Assembly: GCA_020721745.1 (NCBI GenBank)
Contig: DYMC01000014.1
Location: forward strand, 1-14,257
From: Lentisphaera sp.
GTDB taxonomy: Bacteria > Verrucomicrobiota > Lentisphaeria > Victivallales > GWF2-50-93
Length of the DNA: 14,257 nucleotides
Reading direction: 5' to 3'
A program made the translations under genes and the position numbers. The notes under the pieces were generated by a model. It did not search any database and was not told where the DNA came from. It saw only the letters and a list, made by a program, of their open reading frames with translations. Positions 1 to 7,126 of the stretch are shown here, piece by piece; positions within the stretch are counted from its first letter, which is position 1, and every line of letters starts with the position of its first letter.

Positions 1-239
1 ATCACCAGATTTTCCACGTTTTATTTCAACTTATTTACGATGCATGACACTAGGTCCGAGGGCTGGTGAAGGCATTTCTCGCGAAAGACAATGCGCACTG
101 AGCGCAGGCTGCCGGCAAGTCTGGAGCCGGTTTCGCAAGAGCGCCGGCCAGGTTCCGTTTTTTTGCGGGGGAAGCGGGCCGGGTTCATAGGGAGGCAAAT
201 ATCCCGCTCCTGACGGGCATCGGGAAAACTCCGGTCTGA
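1..239. other. Gene-free left edge, downstream of hydG
   Basis: I see no convincing gene here. The first 50 bases are AT-rich and the rest is GC-rich. Small inverted repeats are present, for example CCGGC at 112-116 with GCCGG at 126-130, and TGCGC/GCGCA around 92-106. On the minus strand, just after the hydG stop, there is a weak TCCCG...CGGGA pairing followed by ATATTT, too short to call a terminator. An open frame on the minus strand crosses this stretch but it runs through the 3' end of hydG in another frame and shows no family motif. Confidence 0.5.
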
Positions 240-1649
240 TCAGAGATGGAGGTCGCGCTTGTCCTGGTTTTTTATGCCGTCGAGCATCCTGGTGATTTTC
301 TCGCGCTGCGCGACGTCTGCGAATTTCGCAAGTTCGGCCTGGATTGCCTTCTCGCCCGCCTCTTTTGTCTTGGGCGAGGCATAGTCGCAGAGGTATTCCT
401 GGAGTGTGAGGAGGGCATTTGGCGTGCAGAGGTTCTGTATGAATCCTGGTATTGCGAACTCCATGAACTGCTGTCCTGTCCTGCCTTTGCGATAGCATGA
501 GGTGCAGAAGCTTGGTATGTATCCAGTGGAAAGGAGTTCGAGCATGACCTCGTCGAGGGGGCGCATGTCCCCTATGGAGAACTGCTCCTTCTTGAGCTCC
601 TGTCCTTTTTCCTTCCTGGTGTATCCCGCCAGTTCGATGCGGGTTCCGGCATCTATCTGGGATACTCCGAATTCGAGGACTTCGCGCCGGATTTCAGGTG
701 TCTCCCTGGCGGTGAGTATCATCCCTGTGTAGGGGGTGGAGAGGCGCAGGACTGCGACGAGATGCTTGAAGTCCTCGTCTTTGACGATGTATTCGGGCTT
801 GAGCTGGACTCCGTGGGCGGGCCGGATCCTAGGAAAGCTTAGCGTGTGCGGGCCGCATCCGTAGGCCTTTTCCAGGAATCTGGCGTGGGAGACCAATCCC
901 AGTGTATCGAACTTCCAGTCGTAGAGTCCGAAGAGGGCGCCAAGGCCGACATCGTCGCAGCCGCCCTCGTATGCGCGGGAGAGGCCGTCGAGGCGGAAAT
1001 CGTAGTCGCCCTTGTGTGTGTGTGGAGGATGGTATTCGGCGTAGGTTTTTCTGTGGTATGTCTCCTGGAATATCTGGTATGTGCCTATTCCCGCGGCCTT
1101 GACGGTCTTGTATCCCTCGATGTCGAGGGGGGCGGCGTTGATGTTGACCCTGCGTATGCTGCCCCTGTTTTTTTTAATTGAATAGACTTTTCGGACGGTG
1201 CCCGCGATGAATTCGGGGGTGTAGTCAGGGTGCTCTCCGAAGACGAGAATCAGGCGTTTGTGCCCGTTGTCCTCGAGCGCTTCGATCTGCTGGACGAGTT
1301 CATTTTCGGAGAGAGTTTTCCGGACGGTGGTCCTGAGGCTTCTGCGGAATGCGCAGTATTTGCATTCGTTGATGCAGTAGTTGCCGATGTAGAGCGGGGC
1401 GAAGAGGACGATTCTGTTGCCGTAGATGTTTTTCTTGAGTTCTCTTGCTGCGTTGAATATTTCTTCTTTGAACTCTGTTTTTTTTGCCGAGAGGAGGGCT
1501 GCTGTCTCTTCGAGCGAGAGGGGGTGTTTCTCCATGCTCTTGGATATTGCGGCCTTTATAGCCCCCGAGTCCTCGCGAATTTCGCAGAGTTCTCCGATGA
1601 GTTCTTCGTCTATGAACGGCTTGTAGTTCTTCGAGAGTTCTCTTTTCAT
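240..1649 (-). CDS. hydG: [FeFe]-hydrogenase H-cluster radical SAM maturase HydG
   Basis: HydG cleaves tyrosine by radical-SAM chemistry to p-cresol and dehydroglycine and turns the latter into the CO and CN ligands of the [FeFe]-hydrogenase H-cluster, in the cytoplasm. The 469-aa product has the usual family length. The radical-SAM motif CINECKYC (CX3CX2C; Cys92, Cys96, Cys99) binds the SAM [4Fe-4S] cluster. The C-terminal HydG hallmark CX2CX22C is intact (Cys382, Cys385, Cys408) and separates it from the tyrosine lyase ThiH. The ATG overlaps the stop of the upstream receiver-kinase by 4 bases (ATGA, 1646-1649), with AGGAG about 5 bases before it. It is the last gene of the hydrogenase block. 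The other maturases, HydE and HydF, are not in the window. Confidence 0.97.
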   Translation of the reverse strand: MKRELSKNYKPFIDEELIGELCEIREDSGAIKAAISKSMEKHPLSLEETAALLSAKKTEFKEEIFNAARELKKNIYGNRIVLFAPLYIGNYCINECKYCAFRRSLRTTVRKTLSENELVQQIEALEDNGHKRLILVFGEHPDYTPEFIAGTVRKVYSIKKNRGSIRRVNINAAPLDIEGYKTVKAAGIGTYQIFQETYHRKTYAEYHPPHTHKGDYDFRLDGLSRAYEGGCDDVGLGALFGLYDWKFDTLGLVSHARFLEKAYGCGPHTLSFPRIRPAHGVQLKPEYIVKDEDFKHLVAVLRLSTPYTGMILTARETPEIRREVLEFGVSQIDAGTRIELAGYTRKEKGQELKKEQFSIGDMRPLDEVMLELLSTGYIPSFCTSCYRKGRTGQQFMEFAIPGFIQNLCTPNALLTLQEYLCDYASPKTKEAGEKAIQAELAKFADVAQREKITRMLDGIKNQDKRDLHL

Positions 1650-2779
1650 TTTTGCTCCTGTTTTTTGAGCTTGACTGTGAACGTGGTTCCTTCGTTTTCC
1701 TTGCTTTGGACGCTGACGGAGCCGTTGTAGAGCTCCGCGATGCGCTTCAGTATCGAAAGCCCCAGGCCGCTTCCTTCCACCCCCTTGTTGGCGTCCTTTT
1801 TGAAGCGGACGAATTCGGAGAAGAGTCTTTCGAGTTCGTCCTGTGCCATTCCGATTCCTGTGTCGCTTACGGATATGTCGAGGAATTCGCCGGAGAGGGC
1901 CGCTCTGATTGTGATTTTTCCGTCCGGGCGGTTGTATTTGACTGCGTTTGAGACGAGGTTGTTCAAGACGATGTCCATTTCGCCTGGATCGCCTTTGAAG
2001 GGGATATCGCCTGCGCCCTCGAAGGTGATTTTGACGTTTCTCTTTGCCGCGTCAGGGGAGAAAGTCTCGATGGCTTTTTTGACTGATTCGGCGAAGTTGA
2101 AATCGGAGAGATGGCGTTTCATCTGTCCGGACTCTATGCGTGTGAGGTCGAGCAGGTCGTATATGAGTTTTTGCATTCCGTCTATTCTCGCGAGGGAGCG
2201 CGAGATCATTTTTTCGTAGTTGGAAATGCTGTCGCCGCCGGATTTCGTCTCCATGAGCCTGAGATAGCCTTCTATTGCGTTGAGAGGCGCTTTCAGCTCG
2301 TGCGAGAGGACGGACAGGAACTGGAATCGGATCTGTTTTTTTTCTTCTGCGAGTTTTTTCGCCTGTCTTTGGAGGACGAGGCATTCGCCTGCCTTTCTGA
2401 CGACGAGCTTGAGTTCCTCAGGGGAGAATGGTTTTGCGAGGAAGTCGAAAGCTCCGTTTTTTGTCGCGCTGATGGCGACTTCGATGGACGCGTATGCGGT
2501 CATCATGATTGTGAGCAGGTCGTATCTGCTTTTCTGGAGGAAGTCCAGCAGTTCCAGTCCATTGCAGTCGGGCAGTTTGTAGTCGAGCAGGACGATGTCG
2601 AAGGGGCCTTTTTCCATCCGGGAGCGGAATTCGGATCCTGATCCTGCCTCCGAGAGATCGAATGACACGTCGAGTCCGATCTCCTTGACTGGAAATGAGA
2701 AGGAGCGCAGTGCTCTGACTGAGCCCCTGCGCATTCCTGGTTCGTCGTCAACGACGAGGAGTCTGAGCTTTTCGTTCAT
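1646..2779 (-). CDS. Receiver domain-histidine kinase protein (REC-HisKA-HATPase)
   Basis: A 377-aa cytoplasmic signalling protein with no membrane segment. Residues 5-130 are a CheY-like receiver: acidic pair Asp11/Asp12, phospho-acceptor Asp66 in DIVLLDYKLP, conserved Lys116 in AKPF. A coiled linker (135-152) leads to a HisKA dimerisation domain with phospho-His160 in the H-box SVLSHELKAP. The HATPase domain has the N-box around Asn273-Asn278, the G1 box DTGIG (306-310) and the G2 box GSGLGL (336-341). All residues needed for both phospho-transfer and ATP binding are visible, so it is probably active. It starts with ATG overlapping the stop of the stand-alone receiver (2776-2779) and overlaps hydG at the other end. 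Being both receiver and kinase, it could act as a middle relay whose kinase is gated by phosphorylation of its receiver. There is no DNA-binding output domain. Confidence 0.9.
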   Translation of the reverse strand: MNEKLRLLVVDDEPGMRRGSVRALRSFSFPVKEIGLDVSFDLSEAGSGSEFRSRMEKGPFDIVLLDYKLPDCNGLELLDFLQKSRYDLLTIMMTAYASIEVAISATKNGAFDFLAKPFSPEELKLVVRKAGECLVLQRQAKKLAEEKKQIRFQFLSVLSHELKAPLNAIEGYLRLMETKSGGDSISNYEKMISRSLARIDGMQKLIYDLLDLTRIESGQMKRHLSDFNFAESVKKAIETFSPDAAKRNVKITFEGAGDIPFKGDPGEMDIVLNNLVSNAVKYNRPDGKITIRAALSGEFLDISVSDTGIGMAQDELERLFSEFVRFKKDANKGVEGSGLGLSILKRIAELYNGSVSVQSKENEGTTFTVKLKKQEQK

Positions 2780-3180
2780 TTCATCAGCCGCCTGATTTCC
2801 TTTTCGAGCTGTTCTGGCCGTATTCCCTTGTTGAGGAGGGTGTCAGCCTTTATCCACGATCTGGTGTCGGCACTGTTGGAATCGAAGACCAGTCCTGTTT
2901 CCGCGGTGACCGCCGTGACCATGATTACCGGGGTTTCCGGATTTTTCTTTTTTAACTTGTATGACAGGATGAATCCGCTGTCGTGGTTTTCGAGCATGAG
3001 GTCGAGGACGGCGATGTCGAAGGATGTACTTTGAATGAGTTCCTCGGCTTTTTTCTGGCTGTCTGCGGAAATTGTCTCGAAGCCGAGTGACTGCATTATC
3101 ATTGATGTCTGTTCGAGGAAGTCCTGGTCGTCGTCCACCACGAGGGCTTTTTTACCTTTGAACTCCTGTTTTTTTTTCAT
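2776..3180 (-). CDS. Stand-alone response regulator receiver domain
   Basis: A 134-aa single-domain CheY-like receiver with no output domain. Acidic residues Asp16-Asp18 follow the first strand, the phospho-acceptor is Asp60 in DIAVLDLMLE, a Thr sits in MVTA (Thr89), and the C-terminal lysine is Lys111 or Lys118. It lies between the hydrogenase-kinase (19 bases upstream) and the receiver-kinase (4-base overlap), so it is probably the direct phospho-acceptor of the former and a shuttle to the latter; that is inference. AAGGA precedes the ATG by about 7 bases. The start codon is followed directly by nine A residues (codons 2-4, all Lys), a slippage-prone tract, though the frame is open as given. 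Confidence 0.9.
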   Translation of the reverse strand: MKKKQEFKGKKALVVDDDQDFLEQTSMIMQSLGFETISADSQKKAEELIQSTSFDIAVLDLMLENHDSGFILSYKLKKKNPETPVIMVTAVTAETGLVFDSNSADTRSWIKADTLLNKGIRPEQLEKEIRRLMK

Positions 3181-3199
3181 GGTTTAGTCCTTGTTGTTT

Positions 3200-5200
3200 T
3201 TAATATTGTTTTGCTTTTCTCGGTATGATTATTGTGAACTGGGTGCCGGTCTGTCCTTTTGCCGGGTTGCAGTTGGAGGATACTTCGATTCTGCCGTGGT
3301 GCATCTTGACGATGCCGTAGGTGACCGCGAGGCCGAGGCCTGTTCCTTTTCCTATCTGTTTTGTCGTGAAGAACGGCTCGAAAATCTTGTTGAGGTGCTC
3401 CTTCGGGATTCCGCTTCCCTCGTCCTTGACCCCGATGCGAATTTCGCCTGGTGAGTCCTTGAAGGAGACAAGCAACTTTCCTCCGCCGGGCATTGCCTCG
3501 ATTGCGTTGACTATGAGGTTCGTCATGACCTGGACCATCTGGTCCGGGTCTATTTCAGCGAAAGGATCACTGCCGTTGTTTTCGAAATCGAGTTTGATCT
3601 TGTCCGGGCGGATTATCGTCTTGAGGCAACGTTCGGAGAGGAATTCGGGCACGTTTATCTGCTGGAAGAGGACTTTGTTTTTCCTTGCGAAGTTGAGGAG
3701 CCCCGAGACGATTTTTTTGCACTGTTCGGCCTGTTCGACTATGAGTTTCATGTCTTCGTAGTTCTCGGATTTTTCCGGAATGCTTTCGAGGACGAGGCTG
3801 GCGTTGAGGAGTATGATTCCGAGCGGGTTGTTGATTTCGTGCGCTATTCCTGCGGAGAGCTGTCCCATGCTTGCGAGTTTTTCCGCGTTGATGAGAGCCT
3901 GCTTGGCCTTTTCGAGCTGCTTGTTTGAGACGCTGAGGTCTGCAAGGGATTTTTTGAGTCTTTCGATGACGTATGGGAGGCACATTTCGCTTTCGGCCAG
4001 TCCGTTGAGGATGGCGACGGCGTGGTCTCTGCACGAGGGATATCCGCATGCGCCGCAGTCGAGTTCGTCCTCCGTCCGCGTCTTGCCCATTTTTGCGAGG
4101 ACCTCCGTTATCTCCTTGCCGCTTGGTTTTTTCGCCCTGACATCGTCCGGATGGTATTGCGGGGCGAGGCTGATCCGGGAGTCCTTGTCCGAGTCGGATT
4201 TTCTTCCGATGTTTTCGGCGGCATAGCTGCTGACGAGCTTTCTTTTCTTATACTGCGAGATTTCATTGCTTGCCCCTGGGCCGTTTATGCAGCCCTTGCA
4301 GCAGAGCAGCTCGAGCAGCCGGGTCTGGAGGTCGCCGGTTGAAAACTCCTCTATGGCTGGGATGAAACCGTGTTTGCCGTCGGAGGCGACGACGTTTTGC
4401 GAGAGGAGATCCTCTTTCAGGTCGGCGGCCTGGAGCAGTCCTCTGCTGATGGGGAAGAGCATCCCGAGGCCTGGGTGGGGCGGGTCGAATCCATCCGTCG
4501 AGGCGGCGAACTGTTCTGGAGCCAGCGAGATATCCGCAAAGAGTCTTCTCAGCTCCTCGAACGTGAGGACGGAGTCTATTTCGTCCGGGTATCTCAACAT
4601 CTCGTTTTTCTTCGCGATGCACGGGCCGATGAAGACTATTTTGGACTCTTTTCCGAATCGTTCCTTTGCTACTCTCGCAGATGCGACCATAGGTGAGCAT
4701 ATGGGAGCGAGGGACTTTATCATCTCGGGCTGGTATTTTTCGATGTATGTGACGATTGCCGGACAAGATGTCGCGATCATGCCGCCGCCTTTGTCTTCTG
4801 AAACCAGCCGCTGATACTCCCTGGCCACGAGGTCTGCGCCGTATGCGACCTGGCAGGCCTTGGTGAAGCCCGACTTCCTGAGCATGGCCACTAGCTGCGG
4901 AGTTTTCATGTCGTGGAACTCGGCTGGAAAACTTGGGGCTACTATCGCGACTTTTTCCTTCGCCGGCGACTTGAGGATGTCAAGCGTTTCAGGAACTGAA
5001 TCAGTGTATCTTTTCGCCTTCTGCCTGCAGACTCTGACGCAGTTCCCGCAGGTGATGCATCGCTCCGGAATGATCTGGGCCTGGCCGTTCATGACTCTGA
5101 TCGCCTTGGCCGGGCAGTCCCTGACGCAGGTGTAGCAGAGTTTGCAGAGGTCTCCGACCGTCTGTATTATCGAATCAGGTTTTGTCTCGGGACATGTCAT
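3200..5200 (-). CDS. Putative sensory [FeFe]-hydrogenase fused to histidine kinase (HydS-like)
   Basis: A 666-aa cytoplasmic fusion. Residues 15-65 hold two [4Fe-4S] ferredoxin motifs (Cys19, 22, 25, 29 and Cys48, 51, 54, 58). Residues 80-320 are an H-cluster domain with the four expected ligands: Cys146 (ATSCPAI), Cys194 (GPCIAKK), Cys300 and Cys304 (LCCKGCINGPG). Residues 378-412 are a CX2CX4CX16C Fe-S domain (Cys382, 385, 390, 407). A coiled linker leads to a histidine kinase: phospho-His454 in GIAHEINNP, N-box Asn561/Asn565, G1 DEGSG, G2 GTGLGL (619-624). There is no PAS domain and no membrane segment. The architecture fits the putative sensory group C hydrogenases, which are thought to report H2 or redox state rather than turn over quickly. 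The proton-relay Cys is Ser145 here. The start is preceded only by a weak GGTGA that is itself part of the spacer repeats. The neighbouring receiver genes are the obvious partners. Confidence 0.92.
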   Translation of the reverse strand: MTCPETKPDSIIQTVGDLCKLCYTCVRDCPAKAIRVMNGQAQIIPERCITCGNCVRVCRQKAKRYTDSVPETLDILKSPAKEKVAIVAPSFPAEFHDMKTPQLVAMLRKSGFTKACQVAYGADLVAREYQRLVSEDKGGGMIATSCPAIVTYIEKYQPEMIKSLAPICSPMVASARVAKERFGKESKIVFIGPCIAKKNEMLRYPDEIDSVLTFEELRRLFADISLAPEQFAASTDGFDPPHPGLGMLFPISRGLLQAADLKEDLLSQNVVASDGKHGFIPAIEEFSTGDLQTRLLELLCCKGCINGPGASNEISQYKKRKLVSSYAAENIGRKSDSDKDSRISLAPQYHPDDVRAKKPSGKEITEVLAKMGKTRTEDELDCGACGYPSCRDHAVAILNGLAESEMCLPYVIERLKKSLADLSVSNKQLEKAKQALINAEKLASMGQLSAGIAHEINNPLGIILLNASLVLESIPEKSENYEDMKLIVEQAEQCKKIVSGLLNFARKNKVLFQQINVPEFLSERCLKTIIRPDKIKLDFENNGSDPFAEIDPDQMVQVMTNLIVNAIEAMPGGGKLLVSFKDSPGEIRIGVKDEGSGIPKEHLNKIFEPFFTTKQIGKGTGLGLAVTYGIVKMHHGRIEVSSNCNPAKGQTGTQFTIIIPRKAKQY

Positions 5201-5203
5201 TGA

Positions 5204-5274
5204 CGTTCACCGTTTTACCGTTCAGGGGCCCGACGTTCAGCGTTCACCGTTCATCGTTCAGCGTTTTATCGTTT
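5204..5274. repeat. Degenerate heptamer repeats (CGTTCAN / NTGAACG)
   Basis: About ten imperfect copies of a 7-base unit, read CGTTCAS on the plus strand and STGAACG on the minus, run almost without a break up to the start codon of the hydrogenase-kinase. Variants include CGTTTTA. A GGGCCC palindrome at 5226-5231 interrupts the array. There are no uniform spacers, so it is not CRISPR. The last unit supplies the only Shine-Dalgarno-like bases (GGTGA) for the downstream gene. Confidence 0.75.
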
Positions 5275-5310
5275 TCGAGTTTCGTGTCTCATGCCTGGGA
5301 TTTCATATAT

Positions 5311-5380
5311 CCCGTATCCTGCCCGCCAGCGCTTTGAGCGGGGCGGGTAAACATCCTGCATCCTGGGGCCCGTATCCTGC
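5311..5380. repeat. 12-base direct repeat flanking a GC-rich hairpin
   Basis: The 12-mer CCCGTATCCTGC occurs exactly at 5311-5322 and 5369-5380, with partial copies ATCCTGC and ATCCTG between (5352-5364). Between the two copies is a hairpin: CCCGCC (5322-5327) and CGCT (5330-5333) pair with AGCG (5337-5340) and GGCGGG (5342-5347) around a TTG loop. It is about 40 bases past the hydA stop. The minus-strand transcript has no U-run after it, so it may act as a partial terminator, an RNA-stabilising structure or neither. Confidence 0.7.
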
Positions 5381-5388
5381 GCCTCCGC

Positions 5389-7113
5389 TCATCTGAGCAC
5401 GTTTCTTTTCGAGTAGTGTGTGTGGAGGAGTTCGTGGCTTTTCTCTCCGAGGGGTTTGCCGAGGAACTTCTCGTAAATCTCCAGGATCTCCGGGTTCCTG
5501 TGCGAAAATCGCAACTGCTCATTGTTGTCTATCGAATACAGGGAGGCCATTCTGGCCTTTATCCTGCCTTGGTCGTTGTTCAGGGGCTGTCCTCCTCCGG
5601 CGATGCATCCTCCGGGGCATGTCATGACTTCGATGAAATGAATATCCTTTCTGCCGTTTTTTATCTGGTCCAGGATTTTGGGTGCATTGCCGATGCCGTT
5701 GACGATGGCAAAGCCGAGTCCGAGGTCTCCGATCTTGATTTTTCCCTCCTTGATTCCGTCCATTCCGCGGGCGAACTCGATCCTGGGGTGGGTGAGGTCT
5801 TTCCCTGTGAGCATGAAATTGGCGGTTCTGATTGCCGCCTCCATGACTCCGCCCGATGCGCCGAATAGCTTTCCCGAGGAGCTTCTTCTGCCGAACGGGG
5901 TGTCGGCCTCGGAGGGCTTGAGCGCATTCATGTTGACTCCGCAGAGCTTGAACAGTCGTGCGATTTCCCTTGTGGTGAGGACGGCATCTATGTCTGGGAG
6001 GCCTTTTTTTCCGGTCATTTCGGACCTTGCCGCCTCGAATTTCTTTGCGGTGCATGGCATGATCGAGACGCTGAATATTTTTTCCGGGGCGGTGTCAGTC
6101 TGCTTTGCAAAATATGATTTGATGAGAGCTCCGAGCATCTGCTGCGGGCTTTTGCACGAGGAGATGTTGCCGAGGAATTCCGGATAGAACTGTTCCATGT
6201 ATTTTATCCAGCCTGGGGAGCAGCTTGTCATCATTGGCAGGGTGCCGCCATTTTTTATCCTCTCGACCAGTTCGGATGCCTCCTCCATGATGGTCAGGTC
6301 GGCGCTGAAGGAGGTCTCGAACACGTGTTTGAATCCGATTTCGCGGAGGGCGGTGGTGAAGACGCCGTTCACGTCTGCGCCGGATTTGAACCCGAACTCC
6401 TCGGCAACCGACACTGAGACGGCCGGGGCATGCTGGGCGACCACGACGAGGTCTGGATTGTGGAGAGCGTCGTGGACCTCCTGGAGGTAGCTTTTTTCGC
6501 GGAGCGCGCCTGTCGGGCAGACGGTTACACATTGTCCGCAGTTTATGCAGCTTGATACGTTCAGGCTCTGTTCGAATGCTGTGCACACCTCCATCTTGCT
6601 TCCCCTGCGGACGAAGTCTATGGCGGAGACCTTCTGTATCTCCTCGCAGACGCGGACGCATTTTCCGCAGAGTATGCATTTTGCGGGGTCTCTGACAATG
6701 GAGGGGCTGGTTATATCGAGGCCGACGGAGGAATTTTTCACCGGATACCTGCGTTCCCTGACACCGTATTCCTCGGCGAGCTTTTGAAGTTCGCAGTTGC
6801 CGTTTCTGACGCAGTAGAGGCAGTCGTCGGGGTGGTTGGCGAGCAGGAGTCCTATGATGGTCTTTCTGGCGTCAATGACTCTTTTGGAGTTGGTTTTTAT
6901 ATTCATTCCCTTGGTGGCCGGATATGAGCACGATGGGATGAGGCCTCTGGCCCCTTCGACTTCCACGACGCATATCCTGCATGCTCCGCTGGGTGCAAGG
7001 CCGTTCATGTGACAGAGGGTGGGAACTTTGATGCCCGCCCTTTCAAGCGACTGGAGGATGGTGTCGCCCTCCCTGGCCTCGATTGTCCTGCCGTTGGCGT
7101 TTATATCGAACAT
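5389..7113 (-). CDS. hydA: [FeFe]-hydrogenase catalytic subunit HydA
   Basis: Catalytic subunit of a cytoplasmic trimeric NAD-linked hydrogenase, 574 aa. In order: plant-type [2Fe-2S] (Cys34, 45, 48, 62); His-ligated [4Fe-4S] HX3CX2CX5C (His94, Cys98, 101, 107); two [4Fe-4S] (Cys146, 149, 152, 156 and Cys189, 192, 195, 199); the H-cluster domain with L1 TSCSPGW (296-302), L2 MPCTAKK (Cys354) and L3 TCPGGCIAGGG (Cys499, Cys503); and a small-subunit-like C-terminus (515-567, ending LLHTHY). The two glutamates of the proton path are in IMEEASELVER. L1 has Ser299 where well-studied enzymes have a second Cys. AAGGAG lies 8 bases before the ATG and overlaps the hydB stop. Next to NuoE- and NuoF-like subunits it fits the bifurcating (group A3-type) hydrogenases, though bifurcation cannot be proved from sequence. 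Confidence 0.96.
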   Translation of the reverse strand: MFDINANGRTIEAREGDTILQSLERAGIKVPTLCHMNGLAPSGACRICVVEVEGARGLIPSCSYPATKGMNIKTNSKRVIDARKTIIGLLLANHPDDCLYCVRNGNCELQKLAEEYGVRERRYPVKNSSVGLDITSPSIVRDPAKCILCGKCVRVCEEIQKVSAIDFVRRGSKMEVCTAFEQSLNVSSCINCGQCVTVCPTGALREKSYLQEVHDALHNPDLVVVAQHAPAVSVSVAEEFGFKSGADVNGVFTTALREIGFKHVFETSFSADLTIMEEASELVERIKNGGTLPMMTSCSPGWIKYMEQFYPEFLGNISSCKSPQQMLGALIKSYFAKQTDTAPEKIFSVSIMPCTAKKFEAARSEMTGKKGLPDIDAVLTTREIARLFKLCGVNMNALKPSEADTPFGRRSSSGKLFGASGGVMEAAIRTANFMLTGKDLTHPRIEFARGMDGIKEGKIKIGDLGLGFAIVNGIGNAPKILDQIKNGRKDIHFIEVMTCPGGCIAGGGQPLNNDQGRIKARMASLYSIDNNEQLRFSHRNPEILEIYEKFLGKPLGEKSHELLHTHYSKRNVLR

Positions 7114-7126
7114 GATATGATCTCCT

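Noticed and set aside
174..207. Terminator after hydG
   Set aside because: Only short GCGGG/CCCGC pairing over a long loop and no U-run; another gene may follow past the edge.
1..239. tRNA or other structured RNA in the left edge
   Set aside because: Small stems exist, but no cloverleaf or T-loop sequence can be built.
31..498. 155-codon open frame on the minus strand at the left edge
   Set aside because: Overlaps the 3' end of hydG in another frame, low-complexity Arg/Pro-rich product, no motif.
5204..5274. CRISPR array
   Set aside because: The units are 7 bases, degenerate and contiguous, without spacers of constant length.
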